Notes: a model not told the origin generated them from the sequence alone. Counted from the stretch's first letter, positions 32,699 to 41,714 are shown. The stretch is DNA of 63,569 nucleotides from DSBN01 sp041686355 (GCA_041686355.1 JAWLDZ010000008.1:1-63569); one strand, 5' to 3'. A program made the numbers and translations.

Positions 32699-35209
32699 AT
32701 GGCCTTTGACGACGTATTTCAAGAACAAAACAATCAAAACGAAACCGATGAACAAGAGCTGGAGCAATACGGCGTCTGGGTAAAAGTAGGTCCTGAAGAA
32801 ATTCCTGCTGATGATGATGAAGGTACTATCGAAGATGAATACGAGCTTCACGATCTTGAATCCCAGGACAAGAGTGAACTGACCGATGAGGAAGAACAGC
32901 TTTTAAGTGAACTTGAACAGCAGCCTGGCGAGATGTCCGGGATAGAAACCAATCTGGAAGATATAGATTTCGACAGTGATTTAGATGATTTAGATTCTGA
33001 ATTAGAGGAACTCAATTTTAACGTTGAAGAGGATGCAGCAGAACAACCGGCCGAAGTTGTTGAGGAAGCCTCCTCAAATAGCGAAGTGGATTTTAGTACC
33101 GATGATTTAGATGAAATTGAAGATATTGATATTGAAAGTATTGATGAACTCCCCGATTTACCGGAGGAAGATACTACTACCGAACTCTCGGATTCTTTAG
33201 CCGGGGATCGAGCGCCAGAGGCTGAAACTATTGAAACATCAGCATCGTCAGTTGATGAGGATGAACTGGACATTGAGGAAGACCTGTTACTGGACCCAGA
33301 AGATCTCGACGATCTCGAAGATCTGGATGTTGATAGTTTACTCGAAGAAGACCTTTCAGAATTAGACTCATCTGAAGCGAAGGAAACCCCGGAAAAGGGA
33401 GAAAGACCCGAGCAGAGCTCCGAACAAGATGAAAATCCTTTTATTGAACAGGAAATTGAAGATATAGATCTGCATGAACTTGAACAGTCTGATTATGGTG
33501 AAAATCTACAGGAGCTTGATCAGATTCAAGACTCAACCCCTAGCGATGATTTAGAGATTGAGGATTTCGATGACTTAAAAGCCTTAGAAGATGACCTAAA
33601 TATAGCTCCGGAAGAGACGGAAGAAGCTTCAGAACTCGAGTCCGGCTCTGAGGATAAAGAGCCTGATGAGGCACCGTCCTGGAGTTCCACTCCAGATGAT
33701 TCTAGTTCAACTCAGGTTCTGTCAAAGATCGAACAGGAGCTGCTCTCCATCAAGGAAGAACTATCATCACTTAAAAGCGAGCTCTCTACGCTTCGCTCAA
33801 AGGATACTTTCTCCCATGAGAGCGCCGAGCCTGAAGAATTGTCCGCTCAGGAAGAGCGGGAACGTTTAGAGGCTGCAGGTTTCTTTGAGGATGATGAGGA
33901 TGAAACCATTGCCCTCACTGGTGATGAGCTCGACAATATCCTCAATACCGCTGACATCACAGAGGAAAACGGGACGGCAGAAAACCTTCCCGATGATTAC
34001 AGTGACGAAATCTCAAACTATAACGACTCCGAAGAAGAAGAAGATACCGAGGCAGGAGACCTGCTCGAAAATTTTGAAGTACCGGAAGAAGACTTAGATG
34101 ACTTAGATGAATTCGATGAAGAGGCTGAAGAGCTCGATTTTGAAGAACTACCTGATATAACCGATATCCAAGAGCTGAATGAAGAGGAGGCCTTACCTGA
34201 ACCGCTTACCGATGATGATGAAAAATTATTGTTGGATAAGGAGGATATCCTTGAGGAACAGACGAAAGCCGGTCCCGAAGAAATTGAATCTCAAGAAGAG
34301 GGTATGCTTGAACCAGATGAGACATCTGAAGCCGTAGCGGAACAAGAAATTGAGGCTCCTGAAGCTGAAAGCATGTCTCCCGAGGCTGAGAGCGCTGCTC
34401 CTGCACAAGAAGGGTCAATCGACGATGCTGATATTATTGATATAAACCTCGATGAGTTAGAGGAGCTGGAAGACTCTCCTGCGGCAAAATCCGAGGAACT
34501 AACGGATATATCTGAAGATGAAGACATTCTAGATGAAATAGAAATTGATATTCCCAGTGATGAGGAAAACGAAGAAGAAGCCACTGAAACTACGACACAT
34601 GCCGCTGCGCCAACAGAAGAACCAGTAGAAGAAATAGGAGAAGAGTTGGTAGATGAAGTCGAGGAGTTAGATGCAGTTAGTGCAGAAGCCGCTGACGAAG
34701 AGCATGAAGAATCTTTGAGCATGCCCGAGGATGAACTTGACCCTCTTGAAGAATTAGAGTTCGATACCGAGGAAGCAACTGAAACTGAAACTGAAACTGA
34801 AACTGAAACTGAAACTGAAGAGGTTCCGGATGAAGAGATTTTATTTGACGAAGACGAGATAGAAGAAGAAGAAGTTCCTCAACCTTTAGAGTTTAAGGCA
34901 GCCGATGCTCAATCTGATTTGGAAAGCCAGTTCGAAGCCGAACCGCCGGTAGAACCGGAAGAATCCCCTACAACTGCTGCTACCGCAGAACCGAGATCTT
35001 ATGACAAAGAGGAAGATGACTTTGAACAATCAAATTCCGGCAGTGTCGAGGCAATACCTGAAGGAATACGTACTGAAATTAAGTCGGTACTCTCATATAT
35101 GGACCAGTTATTGGAATCGCTGCCTGAAGAAAAGATTCAGGAGTTTGCAAACTCCGACCATTTTGATGTCTATAAACGTTTGTTTGATGAATTAGGTTTA
35201 AGCTCTTAA
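32699..35209 (+). CDS. Very acidic, low-complexity 836-aa protein
   Basis: Most of the protein is runs of Glu and Asp with Leu, Ser, Ile and Thr, giving an extremely low predicted isoelectric point. It is probably disordered. Three parts stand out: an ordered-looking N-terminus (QYGVWVKVGPEEIP), a coiled coil at about residues 339-372 (EQELLSIKEELSSLKSEL) and a conserved-looking helical C-terminal tail of about 55 residues (EGIRTEIKSVLSYMDQLLESL). There is no signal peptide, so it is likely cytoplasmic. Its gene lies 21 bp upstream of the poly-A-disrupted gene and the maf pair, suggesting a scaffold or chaperone role there (inference). No family is recognised. Confidence 0.8.
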   Translation: MAFDDVFQEQNNQNETDEQELEQYGVWVKVGPEEIPADDDEGTIEDEYELHDLESQDKSELTDEEEQLLSELEQQPGEMSGIETNLEDIDFDSDLDDLDSELEELNFNVEEDAAEQPAEVVEEASSNSEVDFSTDDLDEIEDIDIESIDELPDLPEEDTTTELSDSLAGDRAPEAETIETSASSVDEDELDIEEDLLLDPEDLDDLEDLDVDSLLEEDLSELDSSEAKETPEKGERPEQSSEQDENPFIEQEIEDIDLHELEQSDYGENLQELDQIQDSTPSDDLEIEDFDDLKALEDDLNIAPEETEEASELESGSEDKEPDEAPSWSSTPDDSSSTQVLSKIEQELLSIKEELSSLKSELSTLRSKDTFSHESAEPEELSAQEERERLEAAGFFEDDEDETIALTGDELDNILNTADITEENGTAENLPDDYSDEISNYNDSEEEEDTEAGDLLENFEVPEEDLDDLDEFDEEAEELDFEELPDITDIQELNEEEALPEPLTDDDEKLLLDKEDILEEQTKAGPEEIESQEEGMLEPDETSEAVAEQEIEAPEAESMSPEAESAAPAQEGSIDDADIIDINLDELEELEDSPAAKSEELTDISEDEDILDEIEIDIPSDEENEEEATETTTHAAAPTEEPVEEIGEELVDEVEELDAVSAEAADEEHEESLSMPEDELDPLEELEFDTEEATETETETETETETEEVPDEEILFDEDEIEEEEVPQPLEFKAADAQSDLESQFEAEPPVEPEESPTTAATAEPRSYDKEEDDFEQSNSGSVEAIPEGIRTEIKSVLSYMDQLLESLPEEKIQEFANSDHFDVYKRLFDELGLSS
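34778..34819 (+). repeat. Seven perfect ACTGAA hexamers encoding (Thr-Glu)7
   Basis: The 42-bp array lies within the acidic protein gene. Because the unit is six bases, copy-number change would lengthen or shorten a Thr-Glu stretch without a frameshift. Such perfect microsatellites are prone to slippage. Confidence 0.95.
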
Positions 35210-35230
35210 TTCAAAACCGGAGAGGAAAGT

Positions 35231-36216
35231 ATGAGTACGGAGATGTATTCTATGAGTGGTTTACTACACTCTGCAATAGATATAAAGAATTCCACATTTA
35301 AAAAAAAAAATTAGTTGACGATGATCTAAAAGGGTTTGCCCAAAGCTTACCTACTCCACTCAATTCTCTCCGCTATATACACCACATTATCGAAAAGGAT
35401 GATTTTACCAGAGGCGCTCTCTTAATGCTTGATCTGGATACTGAATGGTTTGTACCCAGACTTGTAAAGAATTTGGATGTTTCCAGCACTCGAAGGTTAC
35501 GAATTCCCTACGAAAAAATTGTAAGTCGAATGCAAAACTCTCCAGCGCTACACGGGAGGACTTCTGCCTTTCAGTTTTTTAATCAATACCTTTCACTCCG
35601 TATTTTTGAATCCACTGAGTACTTTGGTGTTTATTTTTTTCAATCAGCACAAATGCTATCTGGAGTTTTGATCGAGTTGCGCAGCGAAGAGGAGGGGCGC
35701 TCACCCTTTGAAATAGATGCTTCAGAGTCGCAAGAGATTGGCACTTTTTTGGTTGACGCAAGAAAGAATCTAAGTGGACATAAATTAAAAGAACATTTTG
35801 AACTAAGCGATATTGAATCGGAGCTTGACAGACTTATATCAAAAGCGGAGCAGGATGAAAGTAAGATCTATATTTTCTTTCTTAATCTCACAGCTATAGT
35901 AAAGGCCATTTCTGCAAAATACCCATTTATCGAAGAGTACTATTTACAAAAGGATATTCAAGGAACACTTTCGCTTCTTAGCGGTGAGGAAGGTTTTTGC
36001 AGTACCCTCGGGAGCAACACCACTATTCTGGCAATAAAATCACGAGGTTTAAAGCGCAGTAATGTATTGATTCATCAAATGAAGCACCTAGTTCAGGAGC
36101 GTTTTGCTTCAGATGATGTTGTTCTTCCGGACCTACAGATCCAAACACGTTCATGGCCTATCGACGGTAAGGACAGCTTCAACTTGCTAAAAGATTACCG
36201 CTTATCTGAGGAATGA
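35231..36216 (+). CDS. Frame-disrupted gene of unknown function upstream of maf pair
   Basis: A good start exists at 35231 (ATG with GGAGAGGA just upstream), but that frame stops at TAG 35312 after 27 codons, immediately after an 11-A run. The continuation to 36216 lies in the -1 frame and is blocked upstream by a TAA at the beginning of the run. One extra A, or a -1 slip on the run, gives a single ~328-residue protein with a sensible join (...STFKKKKLVDDDLKG...). The product has no signal peptide or membrane segment and no recognised domain. Its 3' end overlaps the first DUF115 gene by 4 bp. Translation from an internal ATG at 35425 would give 263 residues but lacks a good ribosome binding site. 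Confidence 0.75.
35300..35310 (+). repeat. Homopolymer tract of 11 As at the frame break
   Basis: The tract lies 69 bases into the gene that starts at 35231. Length 11 leaves the gene off-frame, while length 12 would bring it on-frame. It could be a site of replication slippage, transcriptional slippage or ribosomal -1 shifting, or a base-count error in the assembly. Confidence 0.9.
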
Positions 36217-37751
36217 GTATCTCTTCAACCTATATAAACGGCTTACATTCAAGATATGACCCGTGGCGTGAAGCAGAAAAGTATATTCAGCATTCACAGG
36301 TTTCCATTTCAAAGACAACTTACATTCTACTTGAACCGGGGTACGGTTATCTATCAAAGGTTCTTCTAAACAAAAATCCACAAGCCAAAATATTAGAAGT
36401 ACATTGCACTAGCAATTTAGAAGCTTTATCCGTTACAGCTTCTCAGACGAAGATAGCAGCATGGTCACCTGACTCCAAAATTTCACTTTCCGCATTTCTT
36501 TATAGCCATATCGATGACCTGGAAATTGGTTCGGTTGAGGTACTAGCATGGCCTCCTGCAGAAAGGCTTTTTCCAAATGCATATTCTGATCTAAAGCAAC
36601 AGGTCCGTTCGTTTTTACAGGAACGACGTTCAACAATTCACACTACCGGTAAGTTCGGCCGATTATGGCTGAGGAATACTCTGAAAAGAGTAGCCCTTTT
36701 ACCGCCTATCATCTCTAAGCTGGCGGTGCATGCACCTGTAGTTATTGCCGCATCCGGACCTTCATTACAAAAGGCCCTGCCGCTACTCGCTGATAAGCAG
36801 GATTCACTGTTCATCCTTGCCCTGCCTTCATCACTACGAACACTCACCTATTACAATATACAACCGAACATGATTGTACATTCAGACCCGGGCTTCTATT
36901 CCAACTATCATCTTCGCAATTGCCGCTCTGCAAACCTGCAAGCAGCCCCGTTATATGCTGCCGGTTACCGTACGGCGCAGCAGCAGCTGTTGCTGCTTTC
37001 TACAGGCTCTCCGGTGGAAGAGTTTTTCATCGATAAATTGAGCAGCGATGCATTTAGAATAAAGCCCCACGGTACAGTTGCCGGTATCGCCTATCAACTT
37101 GCATCAAAAATCAGCGCAGGGCCAATAATCTGGGCGGGTCTTGACTTATGCTACCAGGACATCCAAGCTCATACACGACCCCACAGTTTTGACCACCTTA
37201 TTCAGGCGACATGCCATCGCTATGCTCCGCTGCAGGATATCTTTTTTCGCCGCTCACCTCTGTCGACAGCCGGAGAGGTTCGCCCAACACCACTACAGAG
37301 TTTTGCTCTCACCCGTTATGCTGAATGGTTTCAGCGTCTTTCCCCCGCACTGCACGGACGATTCTATCGTCTATTTCCCTCTGAAGTAGATATCCGGGCC
37401 TTTACACCTATCAGCCCCGCAGAAGTAGAGGTCTTATGTAATAAGCCCTTTTCTGAAGCTATGACCAAGCAATCCATAGAATTAGAAGAAAAGGCAGGCC
37501 TCCGAGCTCTTACTGCATTTAGTGAGGAAGTACTCACACAAACAGCTCATTTCAACGCACACCCCCATACTTCCGAAAACGTGCTTTTGCGCTTGAAAAA
37601 TTATCCGCTTCTTTATGAACTCATGAAGTATACATCACTTCCGCTGCTGTTCCGACTGTTTAGGGGTTCTGCTAAGCTCGATGAGGTACAGGGTGCACTT
37701 TCTCAGACTAATGCCGAAATTCAATCTGTTATCCAGGCGGTGAACTTGTAA
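36213..37751 (+). CDS. DUF115/MptE-like motility-associated (Maf-type) protein 1
   Basis: The 512-residue protein contains the DUF115 core, starting with VVIAASGPSLQKAL (about residue 176). The paired IVHSDPGFYSNYH and WAGLDLCYQD segments characterise the 6-hydroxymethylpterin-diphosphokinase-like/Maf family. Maf proteins in Campylobacter, Aeromonas and other flagellates transfer nonulosonic acid sugars to flagellin. No membrane segments are seen. It overlaps the disrupted gene by 4 bp and shares one base (TAATG) with the second copy, so the pair is coupled. The two copies are divergent paralogues rather than a recent duplication. Confidence 0.82.
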   Translation: MSISSTYINGLHSRYDPWREAEKYIQHSQVSISKTTYILLEPGYGYLSKVLLNKNPQAKILEVHCTSNLEALSVTASQTKIAAWSPDSKISLSAFLYSHIDDLEIGSVEVLAWPPAERLFPNAYSDLKQQVRSFLQERRSTIHTTGKFGRLWLRNTLKRVALLPPIISKLAVHAPVVIAASGPSLQKALPLLADKQDSLFILALPSSLRTLTYYNIQPNMIVHSDPGFYSNYHLRNCRSANLQAAPLYAAGYRTAQQQLLLLSTGSPVEEFFIDKLSSDAFRIKPHGTVAGIAYQLASKISAGPIIWAGLDLCYQDIQAHTRPHSFDHLIQATCHRYAPLQDIFFRRSPLSTAGEVRPTPLQSFALTRYAEWFQRLSPALHGRFYRLFPSEVDIRAFTPISPAEVEVLCNKPFSEAMTKQSIELEEKAGLRALTAFSEEVLTQTAHFNAHPHTSENVLLRLKNYPLLYELMKYTSLPLLFRLFRGSAKLDEVQGALSQTNAEIQSVIQAVNL

Positions 37752-39433
37752 TGTCAGAATCAACTATGCTAAATGTAAATATGCTGGCCCTCTCCTCCAG
37801 CCAACCGGCTTTATCAGTTAAATTAGGCCGGCAGACAGCATCTGAGAAGGTACACATCGAATCAAGCAAAAACGATCTCCCCGTACCGGTAATACAGCAT
37901 GAAACCCGTAAGTACAGTCTACACTCCAAAATTGATCCTATCCGCGAGGGTGAGAGGTTTTATCAGTCGGCGCCCCATGGTGGATATCTTGTATTTTTAG
38001 GGTTCGGAGCGGGATACCACATCAGTCCGTTTTTGAACCGTTCGGATATATCTAGAATAGTAATTATAGATTTTGATGCATCCATTTTTAAGTGCATTTT
38101 GAAATCAATTGATCTTCGTCATTTTTTTCTGGATCAACGCGTACGCTTTCTGATCGACCCAAGTGTAGAAGAAATCAGCCGGGAAATGCTCGACAACTAT
38201 CTACCGGCGGTATCCGGAAATCTGCAATTGCTTCAGCTGCGCTCGCGGGTATATATGGAAAGAGAACGTTTTTCCGCAGCTCAAAAACATATTCAAGTGG
38301 TTATAAAATCAATCTCAGAGGATTATTCGGTACAATCCTATTTTGGTAAACGCTGGTTTGTAAACAGTGTGAGGAACCTCCATCTTGCTGAAAAATCAAC
38401 CACTACCCTGCCGCCGGTTCGAAAAGCCCTTATCACGGCGGCAGGTCCATCACTTGAAATCCAATTACCCGAACTCAGGCAGCAGATTGGCAAGGGGACC
38501 CTTATAGCAACCGATACATCCCTTCCTTTTTTAATCAAAAACAACATTACTCCAGACCTGGTGATTTCTATCGACTGTCAGCACATAACCTACCATCACT
38601 TCATGTCCGGATATCCGGAGAATGTACCGCTTGTTCTCGATTTAGCCTCTCCGAATCATTTAACCACTAAAACAGATCGACTTGTGTTTTTTACAAGCGG
38701 CCACCCTTTCTCCAGGTATGTGAACAGTGTATGGAGACGTTTTCCCCATATAGATACTTCCGGCGGAAACGTGAGCCATGCAGCAGTTAGTTTAGCAGAG
38801 GCCCTCGGTGCCCAGCAGATACTTTTATTTGGTGCGGACTTCTCCTTTCCTGAAGGTAAAAGTTACACTCGGGGTACCTACTTATACCCCTTTTTTCACA
38901 CTGACTCATTTCGAACCAGGCCCCTGGAACATCATTTCTTTTCGTTTTTACTCCGCAACGAGAATATCATCAAGGTAAAAGAGCCGAATTACATTCGCTA
39001 CACAACCAGTCCGATGATTAGCTATAAAAAACGTCTTGAACAAGCATCGGCCGATCTTACCGCAGAACTGATTCCGGTCCCGGGAAAGGGAGAAATGCTT
39101 AACCCAGCAGTCCGGAGGCAGCATCGAGATGCTTCGGTCATTATTGGAACTCTATTCTCCGCCGGTGTGGCAGCTTTGAGCTGGAAAGATTTTATTACAT
39201 CATATTCCCAGGCTGTTAAGTCACTCCCCCTACTGCCGGAATCGTTGAACCATTACAACTCACTACTCTCAAAAGAACAAAAAGATATTGTTACTACTCT
39301 ACTGCCGGCGGCTGCGGCTATCCGCCGGGAACATGAATTACAAGGCAGACATCAAACTGGAGCAGAAATTTTGGCGGATGTCATCGAATGGACTCAGGCA
39401 ACTATTTCAACTCATTTATCAGCGTTAGAATAA
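37751..39433 (+). CDS. DUF115/MptE-like motility-associated (Maf-type) protein 2
   Basis: The 560-residue protein has a more complete N-terminal domain (about residues 1-215, with GGYLVFLGFGAGYH) and a DUF115 core. The core shows ALITAAGPSLEIQL (about residue 229), VISIDCQHITYHHF and ILLFGADFSFPEG, closely matching flagellin glycosylation Maf proteins. It starts in a TAATG overlap with the first copy and converges with the MEMO-family gene with a 22-bp overlap. No flagellin or sugar-biosynthesis gene is in the window, so its substrate is inferred from the family. Confidence 0.85.
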   Translation: MSESTMLNVNMLALSSSQPALSVKLGRQTASEKVHIESSKNDLPVPVIQHETRKYSLHSKIDPIREGERFYQSAPHGGYLVFLGFGAGYHISPFLNRSDISRIVIIDFDASIFKCILKSIDLRHFFLDQRVRFLIDPSVEEISREMLDNYLPAVSGNLQLLQLRSRVYMERERFSAAQKHIQVVIKSISEDYSVQSYFGKRWFVNSVRNLHLAEKSTTTLPPVRKALITAAGPSLEIQLPELRQQIGKGTLIATDTSLPFLIKNNITPDLVISIDCQHITYHHFMSGYPENVPLVLDLASPNHLTTKTDRLVFFTSGHPFSRYVNSVWRRFPHIDTSGGNVSHAAVSLAEALGAQQILLFGADFSFPEGKSYTRGTYLYPFFHTDSFRTRPLEHHFFSFLLRNENIIKVKEPNYIRYTTSPMISYKKRLEQASADLTAELIPVPGKGEMLNPAVRRQHRDASVIIGTLFSAGVAALSWKDFITSYSQAVKSLPLLPESLNHYNSLLSKEQKDIVTTLLPAAAAIRREHELQGRHQTGAEILADVIEWTQATISTHLSALE

Positions 39434-40263
39434 ACTATACCCGCATAGCCCACAAAAGAACTATCAGGATGTAAAGAATAACTGCTATCGTAGCCGGTTA
39501 AGAGTCCTTCTTCACAACCGTACGCGGAAGCAAATTCAATGGCTGCAACGGCAGCCCCAGGTGAGCAGGCAGCTTTACGCTGGTTCCCCCAGTGCAGCAC
39601 ATCTTCAGACTGCATTTGAAGCATATGTTTTATTATACCCCCATCGTTTTCCTGTTGAGCCCACTCTACAGCTTCCGGACCTATACCCTTGGGAGCAAAT
39701 CCATAATTTGGACCGTAATGTGTCAAATCGGTTGATCCGATCATACTTACCGTTTCCGACAGAGTGCCTGCTATTCCAGCGCATACTCGACCAAGCTCAA
39801 TTGCTTCTTCCCCCGCCTCAACCCTGAGCCACAGCACCTTCGCCTCAGGAAAAAGGTACCGAACTATCGGCAATTGCACTTCTACCGTATTATCAGCGGA
39901 TTTGTCCGCTTTTATTGCAATTTGCTCGCCTAGTTTCTTCTTAAAGTCTTCGGCTGCGGGCATCGGTCCAAAGGGAGTTTCAAAATACTGCTCCCCGGCA
40001 ACTGCTGTGCCGTCACCGGCACGCATGTGACCACCCGCAATTATAACTATCTTTGATGCAGGATTCAAATGTCGAAGAGTTTTATAAGCCAATTTGCCTG
40101 AGAAACTCCATCCGGCATGGGGCACAACAGCGGACATCCCAGACTGAATACCGGGCGCCTCGAGTGATTTTTCCCAGTTTTCCAGTACACGCATCGTCTC
40201 TTTTTCATCAACCGGGTACCAACCAAGCGGAAGGGTTCTTTTTCTTACGTCTCTGTTATCCAT
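39412..40263 (-). CDS. amrB: AmmeMemoRadiSam system protein B (MEMO family)
   Basis: The 283-residue protein has the MEMO fold signatures VVPHAGWSFSGKLAYKT, IAGGHM, the Ser-Thr-Asp-Leu-Thr-His segment (STDLTHYG) and CSPGAAVAAIEFA. The His and Cys residues of the likely metal site are present. MEMO proteins are often encoded with AMMECR1 and a radical SAM partner; neither is adjacent here. The biochemical role is unresolved in bacteria, with dioxygenase-like metal chemistry proposed. The gene is divergent from the GGDEF-like gene. Confidence 0.85.
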   Translation of the reverse strand: MDNRDVRKRTLPLGWYPVDEKETMRVLENWEKSLEAPGIQSGMSAVVPHAGWSFSGKLAYKTLRHLNPASKIVIIAGGHMRAGDGTAVAGEQYFETPFGPMPAAEDFKKKLGEQIAIKADKSADNTVEVQLPIVRYLFPEAKVLWLRVEAGEEAIELGRVCAGIAGTLSETVSMIGSTDLTHYGPNYGFAPKGIGPEAVEWAQQENDGGIIKHMLQMQSEDVLHWGNQRKAACSPGAAVAAIEFASAYGCEEGLLTGYDSSYSLHPDSSFVGYAGIVYSNADK

Positions 40264-40342
40264 ATTTCTATTTTAAAACATCTGATTATAAAATCTCAAG
40301 GTCAAGTAATCATAAATCCCTTGTTTTTTGTATGTCGGCTGA

Positions 40343-40381
40343 AAAAAGGGGCCGTAAAAAGTGGCCGTAAAAAGGGGCCGC
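40343..40381 (+). repeat. Three 13-bp tandem repeats in the divergent interval
   Basis: Three head-to-tail copies of AAAAAGGGGCCGT occur; the second has one change (GTGG) and the third ends in C. They lie just upstream of a -35/-10 pair for the GGDEF-like gene and 80 bp from the MEMO gene start on the other strand. The regular spacing and GC core with A-tract flanks look like repeated protein-binding sites. Confidence 0.8.
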
Positions 40382-40393
40382 AAAAAAAACGAT

Positions 40394-40421
40394 TTTACTT
40401 TCGACTGTTTTTAATTATAAT
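40394..40421 (+). promoter_or_regulatory. Promoter with consensus TATAAT, apparently leaderless
   Basis: TTTACT and a perfect TATAAT are separated by 16 bp. The ATG at 40429 begins only 8 bases after the -10, where transcription would normally start, and there is no ribosome binding sequence. The message may therefore be leaderless or nearly so. Confidence 0.6.
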
Positions 40422-40428
40422 ACAAGCC

Positions 40429-41643
40429 ATGAATAGAAAACTCCTTATTGCAATCAATCTATCAGCGTTCATTCTACTGTTTGCCCTGATTGGTTATATC
40501 CTGTTGACTCTACTGAGCTCTTATCGCTTACACACAAACGATGCAAGGATTGACATAACCCGTACAAGTGTACAGGCAAAATCACTGTTCTCCGTGTCCC
40601 ATGGGAGTACAGAACAAAACCTGAATAGTTTTCGGAACAGTCTGATTGATAATGCTCGAATGAAGAGTCTCGTGTTATATGGCCGGAAGGGTGATCTTGT
40701 CTATGTGTATGCACGTAACCCTGCCTATTTAAAGGTACTAACAGGCTCTAAACAGTTCACTCGAAATTCGATTCATCTCCCATATAACAATTTTTTTGAG
40801 ACAAGGCATAAGGTGGTAGTAGATGATGAAAACCAGCTAATTGCGGAAGCGGTGTATCAACTGTTCAATCCTAGCTCTCTTCTCAGTTTAACAAAAAAGC
40901 TGTTTCTTGCCCTCCTAGTGTTGTCCCTGTTTTTACTGATCTTTGTGATAGCAGCCAGCCGGAGCTCTTGCGCTGGGACTTCAAGGCATCCCGTGAACTC
41001 CGGTGAAAAAGACACATCCACGGGGGGTAAATCTCCAGATAAGGTATCCCGGGCACCTGACAATTCGAGTTCCAGCTCGGTGGAGAGCTCCGTTTCATCC
41101 TCCCCATTCACCCGCCCAACTCTGCGCCCAGAGAACGAAGAATCGCTCTATGCACCGGACTCCGGCCTCTGTTTTGAGCAGTACATAGAAGAACGTCTCA
41201 GCAATGAATTGCGGCGCGCGGCCTCGTTTGATCAGGATTTAGTAACTGCCCTTATCAAATGCCGCGGAGCGGTGGACGATCGTTCAATTTACATCCAACT
41301 AGCAAAAACATTAAAAGAGCATTTTACCTTCCACGACCTTCTATTTGAGGTCCAGCAGGATACTATGGCGGTAATCCTTCCCAACACCGATCTTGAACAG
41401 GGTATAGATGAACTCTCCGATTTTCAAAAAGAGTTATTTAAAACTACTCGGGAGATGTTTTGTGCATCTGATATTTCTATCGGTTTAAGTTCAAGAAACG
41501 GCCGGCTGATCAACAGCGATCGCATCTTAAAAGAGGCCCATGCAGCTCTAAAACGTGCCGAAAACGATAGTGAAACAAACTTGGTAGGGTTCCGACCCGA
41601 CCCTGGTAAGTTTCGTACGTTCTTAGCAAGTAATAATAAGTGA
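40429..41643 (+). CDS. Membrane protein with degenerate GGDEF-like domain
   Basis: From the ATG at 40429 the ~404-residue protein has two membrane helices (about residues 6-28 and 158-178) enclosing a ~125-residue extracytoplasmic sensor-like region. A Ser-rich linker and a C-terminal domain with the overall pattern of a diguanylate cyclase follow. The signature GGDEF is not recognisable: the strand-turn position reads LLFEVQQDTMAVILP. The later SIGLSSRNGRLINSDRILKEAHAALKRAEND matches the end of GGDEF domains. It probably senses or binds rather than synthesises c-di-GMP (inference). A longer reading frame upstream passes through the 13-bp repeats and is rejected. Confidence 0.7.
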   Translation: MNRKLLIAINLSAFILLFALIGYILLTLLSSYRLHTNDARIDITRTSVQAKSLFSVSHGSTEQNLNSFRNSLIDNARMKSLVLYGRKGDLVYVYARNPAYLKVLTGSKQFTRNSIHLPYNNFFETRHKVVVDDENQLIAEAVYQLFNPSSLLSLTKKLFLALLVLSLFLLIFVIAASRSSCAGTSRHPVNSGEKDTSTGGKSPDKVSRAPDNSSSSSVESSVSSSPFTRPTLRPENEESLYAPDSGLCFEQYIEERLSNELRRAASFDQDLVTALIKCRGAVDDRSIYIQLAKTLKEHFTFHDLLFEVQQDTMAVILPNTDLEQGIDELSDFQKELFKTTREMFCASDISIGLSSRNGRLINSDRILKEAHAALKRAENDSETNLVGFRPDPGKFRTFLASNNK

Positions 41644-41714
41644 TGTTTTTCCAAATTTTTTAGGTTTTCAGAAGAAACAGTTGTATTCGACTACTCTTCC
41701 ACACTCCGCATCAG

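Noticed and set aside
32848..33273. Minus-strand poly-Ser frame (and similar ones at 34291-34722) opposite the acidic gene
   Set aside because: Glu/Asp-rich codons read backwards give Ser-rich frames; no start signals or other support.
35425..36216. Use of the internal ATG at 35425 as the true start of the disrupted gene
   Set aside because: There is no good ribosome binding site there, whereas 35231 has a strong one and the extra reading frame is coding-like up to the A tract.
36213..39433. Recent tandem duplication of the two Maf-type genes
   Set aside because: Apart from the shared DUF115 motifs the proteins are very different in sequence and in their N-terminal regions.
40343..40381. 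CRISPR array
   Set aside because: The units are 13 bp and contiguous with no spacers; the 18-bp repeats at 2811 are also spacer-less. The Cas2-like gene has no cas neighbours.
40321..40428. N-terminal extension of the GGDEF-like protein
   Set aside because: It runs through the 13-bp repeats and the promoter, with a Lys-rich sequence that looks non-coding.
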